Positions 45,935 to 52,881 of a stretch of DNA of 64,000 nt are shown here, piece by piece; within the stretch, counting starts at the first letter, position 1, and every line of letters begins with the position of its first letter. The notes below the pieces were generated by a model. That model ran no database searches. It saw nothing but the letters and a program-made list of their open reading frames with translations, and was not told where the DNA came from. This DNA is from Pseudomonadota bacterium (GTDB taxonomy: Bacteria > Pseudomonadota > Alphaproteobacteria > Micropepsales > Micropepsaceae). The DNA is taken from the NCBI GenBank assembly GCA_018241025.1, contig JAFEEQ010000017.1, positions 62,001 through 126,000 on the forward strand, read 5' to 3'. The translations under genes were made by a program, and so were the position numbers.

Positions 45935-45961
45935 ATCGGAATGCTCCCTTGAAATCGTCAG

Positions 45962-45976
45962 GAACATATAGCGAAC
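45962..45976. promoter_or_regulatory. LexA-type SOS box (GTTC-N7-GTTC)
   Basis: On the minus strand GTTC-GCTATAT-GTTC is an exact match to the direct-repeat LexA site described for Alphaproteobacteria. It covers the -10 element of the minus-strand promoter, a position suited to repression. One exact match by chance in 64 kb is possible, but its coincidence with this promoter is notable. Confidence 0.6.
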
Positions 45977-45993
45977 ATTGATTGACTTGTCAA
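45965..45993 (-). promoter_or_regulatory. Near-consensus sigma-70 promoter (minus strand)
   Basis: TTGACA (45993-45988), a 17-base spacer, then TATATG (45970-45965). The predicted start is about 45957-45959. The -35 hexamer contains the TGA stop codon of the upstream minus-strand gene. Confidence 0.75.
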
Positions 45994-46361
45994 CTCCCGG
46001 TTGCAGATTGTCTGCGCCAGAAGGCCGTGGACTCGGTGCGGGGCGGACCGTCGAATTTCGGGCCGGTCTGCGCGGCATAGCCGGCCTTGATGCAATCCGC
46101 GACTTCGGGCGTGACCTCGGGCCATTCGATGCCGGTGACGGCGATACGGCCCGCCGCGCCGTCATATTCGAGATCGAGAAACACCGGCTTGCCGTGCAGC
46201 GAGACGCCTCTTAGGCACTGGAACGCGGCCCGCTGGCCGCCCTCGAGCGCAAGCGTCTGTGCGCGGCGTTGTTCGAGCGTGAAGTCGCTATTGACGTTGG
46301 CCGCCGACGCGGCGGCGGGCGCCAGGAGCAGGGCGATGGTGAGCAATGAGCGCGATAGGGC
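45990..46361 (-). CDS. Small secreted protein of unknown function
   Basis: 123 residues from the ATG at 46361, with signal peptide MALSRSLLTIALLLAPAAASA. The mature part contains AAFQCLRGVSLHGKPVFLDLEY and TPEVADCIKAGYAAQ, with two cysteines that could form a disulfide. An in-frame start at 46412 would add 17 residues before the signal and is unlikely. No family is recognised. Its stop codon is inside the -35 box of the downstream LexA-overlapped promoter. Confidence 0.65.
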   Translation of the reverse strand, partial: ALSRSLLTIALLLAPAAASAANVNSDFTLEQRRAQTLALEGGQRAAFQCLRGVSLHGKPVFLDLEYDGAAGRIAVTGIEWPEVTPEVADCIKAGYAAQTGPKFDGPPRTESTAFWRRQSATGS

Positions 46362-46489
46362 CATAGTGGTATTCTGGACCTCATCAGGAATGCTTAGGTC
46401 CGAAACGCACAATCTTGACAGAGATTGCTTGTTCGTCGACCGAGTAAATCAATTGTGCTAGGAAAATTCTTCATTCGTTGGGCTTGTGT

Positions 46490-47269
46490 ATGACAGAAAT
46501 ATTTGTGGACGAAAGCATTCATTCGGATGCGGGTATCATTGTCACCGCTCTAGTTTTTGCAAAGCGTCCAATAGATGAATTGGTTTCTGACGCGCTCGTT
46601 CACTGCGGCCTTATACCTGGCGTAGATGAATACAAAAGTAGCAGCCCAAAAGCGAATAACGAAAAATCGCGTAAGCTTAGGGGGCTCTTGAAAAATATCA
46701 TGTGGAGTGAGGGATGCAGATTGGCCATTTGTATAGATCCTATAGAACACAGAGCGACCCTTGCAGATAGCGTGTTCAATTTGCTTGATTCAATTTATTG
46801 CGCAGGACGAATTTCAACTGGCGAGGTGCCGCAGCTTTATTTCGATGACGGACTGATTTCCTCAAAAGCGAGGCAGAGGTTTGCCTCAGGGCAACAATCC
46901 GGGCCGGTGGAGTTGTCGATCAAGTCAGACTCCAAGGCAGTTTTTGGGCTGCAATTGGCTGACATGTGCGCGCACTCGGTCGCAACGATGCTGCGTTCTC
47001 AGATGGGCCTCATTCATAAGGCAACATTGGTTGGCGAAGAAATGGGTTATGATCCCAATTCTATGATTGAGATTGGGTTCGAACTCTGGGCGGGTTTGCG
47101 TCACAATTTGAGTTCGGACGAGCGTTTGGTTGATGACGAGCGCCAAGATCAAGAGGCTATTGCAACGATGAAGCCCTTTGGACTTCGTGTTTCTGACGCA
47201 TGTTCAGATGATGTTCGAGCGGCTGCTCAAATGGCCTTGGGCAGCATTTACGTGGGATGCATACACTAG
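46490..47269 (+). CDS. DUF3800-like protein
   Basis: 259 residues from the ATG at 46490 (TTG 46478 is possible). The start TEIFVDESIHSDAGIIVTALVF matches the DUF3800 N-terminal motif (acidic 'DES' near residue 8), YFDDG mid-protein supplies a further acidic pair, and VFGLQLADMCAHSVATML matches the conserved LQ-LAD motif. The fold is thought to be RNase H-like; cellular roles are undefined, and members are frequent in mobile and defence-type islands. The DNA is clearly AT-richer than its neighbours and uses rarer codons (AAA, ATA, TTG), suggesting recent transfer. Confidence 0.75.
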   Translation: MTEIFVDESIHSDAGIIVTALVFAKRPIDELVSDALVHCGLIPGVDEYKSSSPKANNEKSRKLRGLLKNIMWSEGCRLAICIDPIEHRATLADSVFNLLDSIYCAGRISTGEVPQLYFDDGLISSKARQRFASGQQSGPVELSIKSDSKAVFGLQLADMCAHSVATMLRSQMGLIHKATLVGEEMGYDPNSMIEIGFELWAGLRHNLSSDERLVDDERQDQEAIATMKPFGLRVSDACSDDVRAAAQMALGSIYVGCIH

Positions 47270-47274
47270 CCCCC

Positions 47275-47412
47275 TCACTCAAACTCCATCACGGTCTCAC
47301 TCCCCGCTTGGATCCTCTCCAGCAGCATCGGGCACTCCGGCACCATGCGTTCCATCCAGTATGTCGCGGCAGTGAGTTTGGATTTGTAGAACGGTGCGTT
47401 CGGCAGGTTTGA
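47275..47412 (-). pseudogene. Remnant of an acyl-CoA dehydrogenase 3' end
   Basis: About 46 codons read PNAPFYKSKLTAATYWMERM then VPECPMLLERIQAGSETVME and the final FE plus TGA stop. This is near-identical to the C-terminus of the intact gene that ends at 48252, but the DNA differs at many third positions, so it is a diverged second copy and not a recent duplication. No upstream part of the gene remains. Confidence 0.85.
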
Positions 47413-47434
47413 ATCTTGTGCCCAAAGGGGGGAG

Positions 47435-47495
47435 CTATTCAAACTCCATCGCCGTTCGGCGCCGGCCTGTCTTCTCGAACAGCATCCGGTAATCG
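47435..47495 (-). pseudogene. Second, more degraded acyl-CoA dehydrogenase tail
   Basis: Reads DYRMLFEKTGRRRTAMEFE then TAG; the PMLLER/MEFE-stop register of the dehydrogenase tail is still recognisable. It lies between the first remnant and the DUF2442-HTH gene, suggesting repeated recombination at this 3' end. Confidence 0.45.
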
Positions 47496-47537
47496 GGAAT
47501 TAGGCTTGTATCCAAATACCTACCGGTTTTTGACTGT

Positions 47538-47978
47538 CTATGCTGCCGGGCTGACCTCCCATCCCTTGCAGGCGAGCAGGATCGCGCGCGGAACCGGTTT
47601 GTCGCCGTTGGAATAATAGGCGACCATTCTGCGGGACAGGCCGAGGGCTTCGGCTGCTTTGGTCAGCGAGAGGCCGTGCCTTAGCCGCCACTCGAGAAAC
47701 GCGCTCGTATCGCGATGGCCGGTCGCCGATAGCGTTTCCAGCCACAGGGTCTCGGCGCTCAGTTCGGGGCCGGACGGCCATTCGACGGAATGGCCCCACT
47801 CGCCAAGACGCGCGCGGGCAAACTCCTGCCGGTCGCGCAGTTTGCGGAACTGCTTGTCGCGCAGAATTTCGGTGAGGTCGATCTCGGCCTGCGTCCCGTT
47901 GGACCACTTCAAGACCAGATGCGATGGCGCCTTCGCTTTGACGCTCGCGATCGTGCGCAGCCTGTCTTCGGTACTCAT
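47538..47978 (-). CDS. DUF2442 domain protein with C-terminal helix-turn-helix
   Basis: 146 residues from the ATG at 47978, which overlaps the DUF4160 stop (ATGA). The N-terminal half (LVLKWSNGTQAEIDLTEILRD, about 23-43) is DUF2442; the C-terminal LSLTKAAEALGLSRRMVAYY is a Cro/XRE-type HTH. DUF4160-DUF2442 pairs behave like toxin-antitoxin modules, in which this protein would be the DNA-binding antitoxin and repressor. A 19-base palindrome just before the operon is the likely operator. Confidence 0.82.
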   Translation of the reverse strand: MSTEDRLRTIASVKAKAPSHLVLKWSNGTQAEIDLTEILRDKQFRKLRDRQEFARARLGEWGHSVEWPSGPELSAETLWLETLSATGHRDTSAFLEWRLRHGLSLTKAAEALGLSRRMVAYYSNGDKPVPRAILLACKGWEVSPAA

Positions 47979-48202
47979 CCGTTCAATTCCCGCCATTTCA
48001 CCTGCAGCTCACGACGGTTGTTCCGCGCCCAGGCCAACGCCGTCCGCAGGACTGCTGCGGGTACGGCGCCCACAACGACTTCCAATGTCTCGATGCTGAC
48101 CGAACACCGGAAATCCGGTCCCTCAACATGAAAGTGCGGTACGCCATGCTCGCGACCATAGACGGCGATCTTCCAGCCATCTTCGCGATGCACTGTTACC
48201 AC
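47975..48202 (-). CDS. DUF4160 domain protein (putative toxin-like partner)
   Basis: 75 residues; the start is GTG 48202. VHREDGWKIAVYGREHGVPH then FHVEG is the DUF4160 signature (a His-rich 'EHG.PHFHVE'). VLRTALAWARNNRRELQVKW closes the domain. It overlaps the DUF2442-HTH gene by four bases and is the first gene of the operon. A toxic activity is not established for the family. Confidence 0.82.
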   Translation of the reverse strand: MVTVHREDGWKIAVYGREHGVPHFHVEGPDFRCSVSIETLEVVVGAVPAAVLRTALAWARNNRRELQVKWRELNG

Positions 48203-48213
48203 GGGCGCCCCTA

Positions 48214-48232
48214 TAGTGCAATAGTTGCACTA
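48214..48232. promoter_or_regulatory. Palindromic operator of the DUF4160/DUF2442 operon
   Basis: TAGTGCAA-TAG-TTGCACTA is a perfect 8+8 inverted repeat 12 bases before the GTG start, a position typical of autoregulated toxin-antitoxin operons. Confidence 0.65.
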
Positions 48233-48251
48233 GTCGCTGACGAGGAGGCCC

Positions 48252-50072
48252 TCACTCAAACTCCATCACCGTCTCCGCCCCCGCCTGGATGCGCTCCAGC
48301 AGCATCGGGCATTCGGGGACCATGCGTTCCATCCAGTATTTCGCGGCGGTGAGCTTGTTCTTGTAGAACGCGGCGTTCGGCGGGTTGGTCGCTAGCTTCG
48401 CCTGCGCGACTTTCGCCATGCGGGCCCACATCCAGGCGAGCATCGTGATGCCCATCATGCGGAGGTAGTCACTCGCGCCGGCGCCGGCGTTGTTCGGGTT
48501 GGCGAGGCCGTTCTGGGCGAGCCACAGGGTGGCGGTCTGGAGGGTGTCGAGGCTGCGCTTTGTCGCCTTGGTGAAGGGTTCGAGTGCGGCGTCCTTGCCG
48601 TTCTCTTCCAGCCAGCCGTTGATCTGTCCGAAGAGGGCGAAGGGCGCGGCGCCGCCTTTGCGGCCGAGCTTGCGGCCGACGAGGTCCATTGCCTGGACGC
48701 CGTTGGCGCCTTCGTAGACCTGGTTGATGCGGCCGTCGCGGACGAACTGCTCCACGCCGTTGTCGCGGATATAGCCGTGGCCGCCATAGACCTGCATCGC
48801 GTTGTTCGCCGCTTCGAAGCCCTGATCGGTGCAGAAGGCTTTCAGGACGGGCGTCATCAGGTCGGCGAGAAGGCCGGCCTGTTCGGCCTCGGGGCGCTTC
48901 GAGCGCGCGACGGCCATGTTGATCGTCGTCCACATCGCCAGCGCGCGGGCGCCTTCGACGAAGGACTTGGCGTGCAGCAGCAGGCGCTTCACGTCGGGAT
49001 GGACGATCTCGAGGTCGGCCGGCTTGTCGGGCTCCTTCGGGCCGGTGAGGGCGTGGCCGACGCGGCGCTCATGCACATACTGATAGCCGTTCTGGTAGGC
49101 GATCTCGCCGATGGCGATGCCCTGGATGCCGACGCCGAGGCGCGCGCCGTTCATCATGCCGAACATGCCGGCCATGCCGGCGGAGGCGCTGCGCTTCTCG
49201 CCGGGCTTCGCGGGCGTGGGTTTCGGGCCGAGGCGCCAGGCTTTCGCTTCGTCGAAGTTGAGCACGCAGGTCGCCTGCGCCTTGATGCCCATCTTCTTCT
49301 CGATCCCGCCGGTGGTGACGCCGTTGCGCGCGCCCATCTTGCCGTCTTCGCCGACAAGGAATTTCGGCACCATGAAGAAGTTCACGGTCGAGAGATCGTC
49401 GTGGATGTGGCCGTCCGCGTCGGGAATCTTGGCGATGACCATGTGGATGATGTTGTCCGTCAGGTCGTGATCGCCGCCGGAGATGAAGATCTTGGTGCCG
49501 CTGAGCTTGTAAGTGCCGTCGGGCTGTTCGACCGCCTTGGTCTTCATCAGGCGCAGGTCGGTGCCGCAGCCGGGCTCGGTCAGGCACATGGTGCCGCACC
49601 ATTCGCCGGAGATCATGCGCTTGGCGATCTGCTCCTTCATCCAGGGCTCGCCCGTGGCGAGCAGCGCGCCATAGGCGGCGCCGGTGAGGCCGGGATACAT
49701 CGCGAAGGACTGGTTGGCCGCCATCGCCATCTCGGCGACCGCCATGGTGATCGTGGTCGGCATGCCCGAGCCGCCATATTCGGCCGGCGCCATCAGCGCG
49801 CCCCAGCCGGCTTCGCTATAGGCCTTGTAGGCTTCCTTGAAACCCTTCGGCGTGCGCACGACGCCGTTCTCGAAATGCGCGCCTTCCTCGTCGCCGGACT
49901 GGTTGATGGGGTGGAGGACTTCCTCGCAGAACTTGCCGGCATTGGTGAGGATGTCTTCCACCAGATCGGGCGTCAGATCTTCGAAGCCGGGGAGGTCGCG
50001 CTGCTTGTCGAGCTCGAGCAGTTCGTTGAGGACGAAGCGGTAATCGTCGAGCGGGGCGCGGTAGACGGGCAT
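48252..50072 (-). CDS. Acyl-CoA dehydrogenase (600-residue DmdC-like class)
   Basis: A 606-residue flavoenzyme oxidising acyl-CoA to enoyl-CoA. The N-terminal Y.APLDDYRFVLNELLEL matches the special N-terminal domain of this class; CLTEPGCGTDL (about 163) and FISGGDHDL are FAD/substrate segments. MQVYGGHGYIRDNGVEQFVR and QVYEGANGVQAMDL hold the C-terminal catalytic region. A C-terminal extension domain (about 475-606) ends in VMEFE. Candidate substrates are branched, aryl- or methylthio-propionyl-CoAs; which one is unknown. Its 3' end is the site of the accessory insert. Confidence 0.93.
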   Translation of the reverse strand: MPVYRAPLDDYRFVLNELLELDKQRDLPGFEDLTPDLVEDILTNAGKFCEEVLHPINQSGDEEGAHFENGVVRTPKGFKEAYKAYSEAGWGALMAPAEYGGSGMPTTITMAVAEMAMAANQSFAMYPGLTGAAYGALLATGEPWMKEQIAKRMISGEWCGTMCLTEPGCGTDLRLMKTKAVEQPDGTYKLSGTKIFISGGDHDLTDNIIHMVIAKIPDADGHIHDDLSTVNFFMVPKFLVGEDGKMGARNGVTTGGIEKKMGIKAQATCVLNFDEAKAWRLGPKPTPAKPGEKRSASAGMAGMFGMMNGARLGVGIQGIAIGEIAYQNGYQYVHERRVGHALTGPKEPDKPADLEIVHPDVKRLLLHAKSFVEGARALAMWTTINMAVARSKRPEAEQAGLLADLMTPVLKAFCTDQGFEAANNAMQVYGGHGYIRDNGVEQFVRDGRINQVYEGANGVQAMDLVGRKLGRKGGAAPFALFGQINGWLEENGKDAALEPFTKATKRSLDTLQTATLWLAQNGLANPNNAGAGASDYLRMMGITMLAWMWARMAKVAQAKLATNPPNAAFYKNKLTAAKYWMERMVPECPMLLERIQAGAETVMEFE

Positions 50073-50167
50073 GGGGCAACCTCTGCGATGTTCGCAGAGG
50101 TTTTACGCCGGGGCGCGCGCGAGGGCAAAGGCATGGAACCGGCACCGTCGCGGCGCGTTTCGTCCCT

Positions 50168-51013
50168 GTGCGGCGCGCGGGATGGCAGGGGACGGAGTTG
50201 CGGAGTGCGCTGGCGCGGCTCTGGCGGTTCATGCTGCGCGTGTTCGACGAGTTCTCGCAGGACCACATCCCCACCATCGCCGCCGGGATCACATTCTTCG
50301 CGCTGCTTGCGATATTTCCGGCGATCGGCGCGATCGTCTCGCTCTACGGAATGTTTTCCGACCGGGCTTCGATCGCGCACGATCTGGCGCTCATGTCCGG
50401 CTTCCTGCCGGGCGGGGCGATCACGATCCTGAATGATGAGCTGGTGCGTCTGGCGGCGCAGCCGCCGCAGACGCTGAGCCTGACCTTCCTCGGCAGTTCG
50501 CTGGTTGCGCTGTGGAGCGCGAGCGGCGGGTTCAAGGCGCTGGTCGACGGGCTGAACGTCGCCTATGAGGTGCCGGAGCCGCGCAGCTTCTTGCAGCTGA
50601 GCATCGAGGCGCTGATCTTCACGCTGACGGCGATCGTGCTGGCGGCGTGCGCGGTGTTTCTGGGTGTCCTCCTGCCCGAGGGCATCCCGGCGGTCATCGC
50701 ATGGCCGGTGTCGTTCGTCGTGGGGACGGTCGTCCTGGAAATCGTCTATCGCGTCGGACCCAACCGCCCGAACGCGCCGCGTCGCTGGATCAGCTGGGGC
50801 AGCGCGACGGCGTCGCTGCTCTGGCTCGCGGGGACGCAGACCTTCTCGTGGTATGTCGCGAATTACGGCAGCTACAACCGGGTCTATGGCGATCTCGGCG
50901 CCGCGGTGGGATTCCTGACCTGGTTGTGGCTGTCGGTCGTGATCCTGCTCCTGGGCGCCGAGATCAATTGCGAACGCGAACGCCTCAGATCTGATCCTTC
51001 AGCGTCACCTTGA
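50168..51013 (+). CDS. YihY/BrkB-family inner-membrane protein
   Basis: A 281-residue protein with about six transmembrane helices. FSQDHIPTIAAGITFFALLAIFPAIGAI (residues about 30-57), LWSASGGFKALVDGLNVAYEV and GDLGAAVGFLTWLWLSVVILLLGAE are typical YihY/UPF0761 segments. The start is uncertain: GTG 50168 is used, with ATG 50231 as the next clear option. The function is unknown despite the old 'RNase BN' label. Its 3' end overlaps the convergent protease gene by 29 bases. Confidence 0.87.
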   Translation: MRRAGWQGTELRSALARLWRFMLRVFDEFSQDHIPTIAAGITFFALLAIFPAIGAIVSLYGMFSDRASIAHDLALMSGFLPGGAITILNDELVRLAAQPPQTLSLTFLGSSLVALWSASGGFKALVDGLNVAYEVPEPRSFLQLSIEALIFTLTAIVLAACAVFLGVLLPEGIPAVIAWPVSFVVGTVVLEIVYRVGPNRPNAPRRWISWGSATASLLWLAGTQTFSWYVANYGSYNRVYGDLGAAVGFLTWLWLSVVILLLGAEINCERERLRSDPSASP

Positions 51014-52820
51014 GCGTGCGGCCGTCCTTGAGCGCGACCGACACGACCGTGCCGGGGGCTTCGTCGCGGAAGCGCTCGCGCAGGTCGGGCAGGACGATGT
51101 CGGACGCAGCCTTACCGTCGATCGCGGTGATCACGTCGCCCTGCTTGAGGCCGGCCGCGGCGGCGGGACCGTTGGCGGTGACGGCGACGACGTCGAGGCC
51201 GTCCTTGCCGATGTTGATCCAGGCGCCGAAGCGGTCGAAGGTGTCGAGATCGGTGACCGTCTGCGTCACCGGCTTCAGGTACATCGTGTTGTTGGCATAG
51301 TCGAAGGTCACGACGAAGCGCTTCAGTACGCCGCCGCCGATATTGCCCGAGAGCGAGGGATCGGCGAAGGCGCCGGCCTTGTCGGTGCCGAATCCGACGA
51401 CGGTGCTCTGGACCGTAACGTCCTTGCCGATGACGAGCGGACCGCCGCGCACGACATGGGCGCGCGAGGGGCCGCCGACGCCCCAGCCATCGACCGCATC
51501 GACGCCCTTGCCGGCCTTGGCGAGGAGATCGTTGGCGGCGACGTAAGGGCCGTTCAGGGTAAGCGCGCTGCGCGCCCCGGTGTCGATCTGGAACTTGCCG
51601 GGGACGCCTTCATAGCTGCCCGAGACGATCACCGCATTGCCGGCGAAGGCAATGTGGATCGGCGTGCCGGCGTCCTTCGGATCGAAGAATTTGGGATCGG
51701 TGAGCGTGACGGTCTTCGCGCCGTAGTCGATGCGGGTGACGAAGCGGCGGAAGGTCTCGTAGCCGACCATGCCGCGCATGTGCACGCCGTCGGCGGGATA
51801 GAGCGCGTCGAGGGCGAGGGCGATGAAGACCTGGTTGTCGATGCGCGCGCCGCCGACGTCGATCCGGTCGACGCGGGCGAGGCTCGCTTCCATCGAAGCG
51901 TCGCCGGCGCCGCGCGCTTCGGAGGTGCCTTCGAGCTTGATGCCGAGCTCCTTGGCGAGCTCCGGATTGATCAGGTTCACGCCGCCGGTGTCGAAGATGA
52001 AATTGTAGGGGCCTTTGCCGTTGATCGTGACGTCGGCGTAGATGTGGTTGGCGATCAGCTGGAACGGGAAGGTGACCGAATGGGCGCCGCCGGCGATCGA
52101 GAAATCGGCCGGTGCGGATTTTGGCGGGGCGTAGGTCGCAGGATCCGACTTGGCGAGGAACTTCGCCGACGTCAGGACGAGGTGCTGGTCGTATTTCGCA
52201 TCGCCGGTGTTGATGACGGTGTCGACCGGTTGCTCGGTGCCGCTGAAATCCTGGTAGTTGGTGAGCGTGGTGGTGACGGTGACGCCGCCCTGGACCTCGG
52301 TGATGCGGTAGATCAGGTGGGTCCTGGTGTCGAACCAGACATTGAAGGGCTTGCCGCCCTTGGGCGTGATCGTCAGCACGTCATAGCTGTTGCCGCCATC
52401 GGTCTTCTGACCGGCATCGGTCACGGTGGCGCCGCCATGATCCTTGCGCCACCACAGGTTCGCGTTGCGATAGGCATTGTTGATCGCGACCGGGACCGAG
52501 TCGGCGGCTTCCTGGAGCGTGACGATGCCGGCATTGTCCTTGTTCCAGACATGCGTGCCGTCATAGCCGTTGGCGCCGGTCTGCGGGCCGACCTGATAAT
52601 GCTGCTCGAAGGCGCCGGTGGTGAGGTCGACGGTGCCTTCGGCCTTGCCGGTGAGGCCTCCGCCGGCGTAATCGAACGCGGTATAGAGTGCGGCCTTGCC
52701 GTTCCAGGCATCGCCGCCGCTGGCCGCGCGGTTGGCGGCGAGGATGTCGTCGGGCGAACCGGCAAGGGCCGGGACGGCGGCGACGGTTGCGAGTGCGAAG
52801 GCGGCAATGGCAAGGCGCAT
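50985..52820 (-). CDS. Secreted double retropepsin-like aspartic protease with PDZ domain
   Basis: A 611-residue exported protein; GGAGGGA is 6 bases before the ATG at 52820. Signal peptide 1-20 is followed by a lipoprotein-carrier-like beta domain (about 25-220). Two aspartic protease units follow, FIFDTGG (274-280) and FQIDTGA (410-416). The C-terminal PDZ-like domain (about 520-611) contains DVVAVTANGPAAAAGLKQGD. Two DTG motifs in one chain could form a pseudo-dimeric active site. The substrate is unknown. Confidence 0.85.
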   Translation of the reverse strand: MRLAIAAFALATVAAVPALAGSPDDILAANRAASGGDAWNGKAALYTAFDYAGGGLTGKAEGTVDLTTGAFEQHYQVGPQTGANGYDGTHVWNKDNAGIVTLQEAADSVPVAINNAYRNANLWWRKDHGGATVTDAGQKTDGGNSYDVLTITPKGGKPFNVWFDTRTHLIYRITEVQGGVTVTTTLTNYQDFSGTEQPVDTVINTGDAKYDQHLVLTSAKFLAKSDPATYAPPKSAPADFSIAGGAHSVTFPFQLIANHIYADVTINGKGPYNFIFDTGGVNLINPELAKELGIKLEGTSEARGAGDASMEASLARVDRIDVGGARIDNQVFIALALDALYPADGVHMRGMVGYETFRRFVTRIDYGAKTVTLTDPKFFDPKDAGTPIHIAFAGNAVIVSGSYEGVPGKFQIDTGARSALTLNGPYVAANDLLAKAGKGVDAVDGWGVGGPSRAHVVRGGPLVIGKDVTVQSTVVGFGTDKAGAFADPSLSGNIGGGVLKRFVVTFDYANNTMYLKPVTQTVTDLDTFDRFGAWINIGKDGLDVVAVTANGPAAAAGLKQGDVITAIDGKAASDIVLPDLRERFRDEAPGTVVSVALKDGRTLKVTLKDQI

Positions 52821-52881
52821 GAAAAATCCCTCCGGTGTCTGGCGGCAGATAGGCGCGCGCGCCGCCCTGCGCAAGGCCGCG

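Larger units (their letters stand above)
45670..45958 (-). ncRNA. Candidate structured RNA or attenuator-like leader under LexA-type control
   Basis: About 290 bases between a near-consensus promoter and a strong terminator, all on the minus strand, with no gene downstream on that strand. The body is very GC-rich with clear hairpins: GGGCT-tt-AGCCC at the end of a 9-codon ORF, and CCCGGG-containing GCCGCC...CGGCGG. An AAGGGAG Shine-Dalgarno lies 7 bases before the ORF start. No tmRNA T-arm or tag frame, RNase P core or SRP loop is visible. I do not recognise the family; it may be a small RNA, a leader with lost downstream gene, or an SOS peptide transcript. Confidence 0.6.

Noticed and set aside
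45670-45958. tmRNA, RNase P RNA, SRP RNA or 6S RNA identity for the candidate RNA
   Set aside because: No T-arm or tag frame, no RNase P core, no SRP tetraloop region, and it is longer than typical 6S; none of these fits.
45403-46165. Minus-strand frames of 134-150 codons covering the candidate RNA (45.67-45.96 kb)
   Set aside because: Arg/Pro-rich translations without Shine-Dalgarno; they arise from the GC-rich structured region and its flanks.
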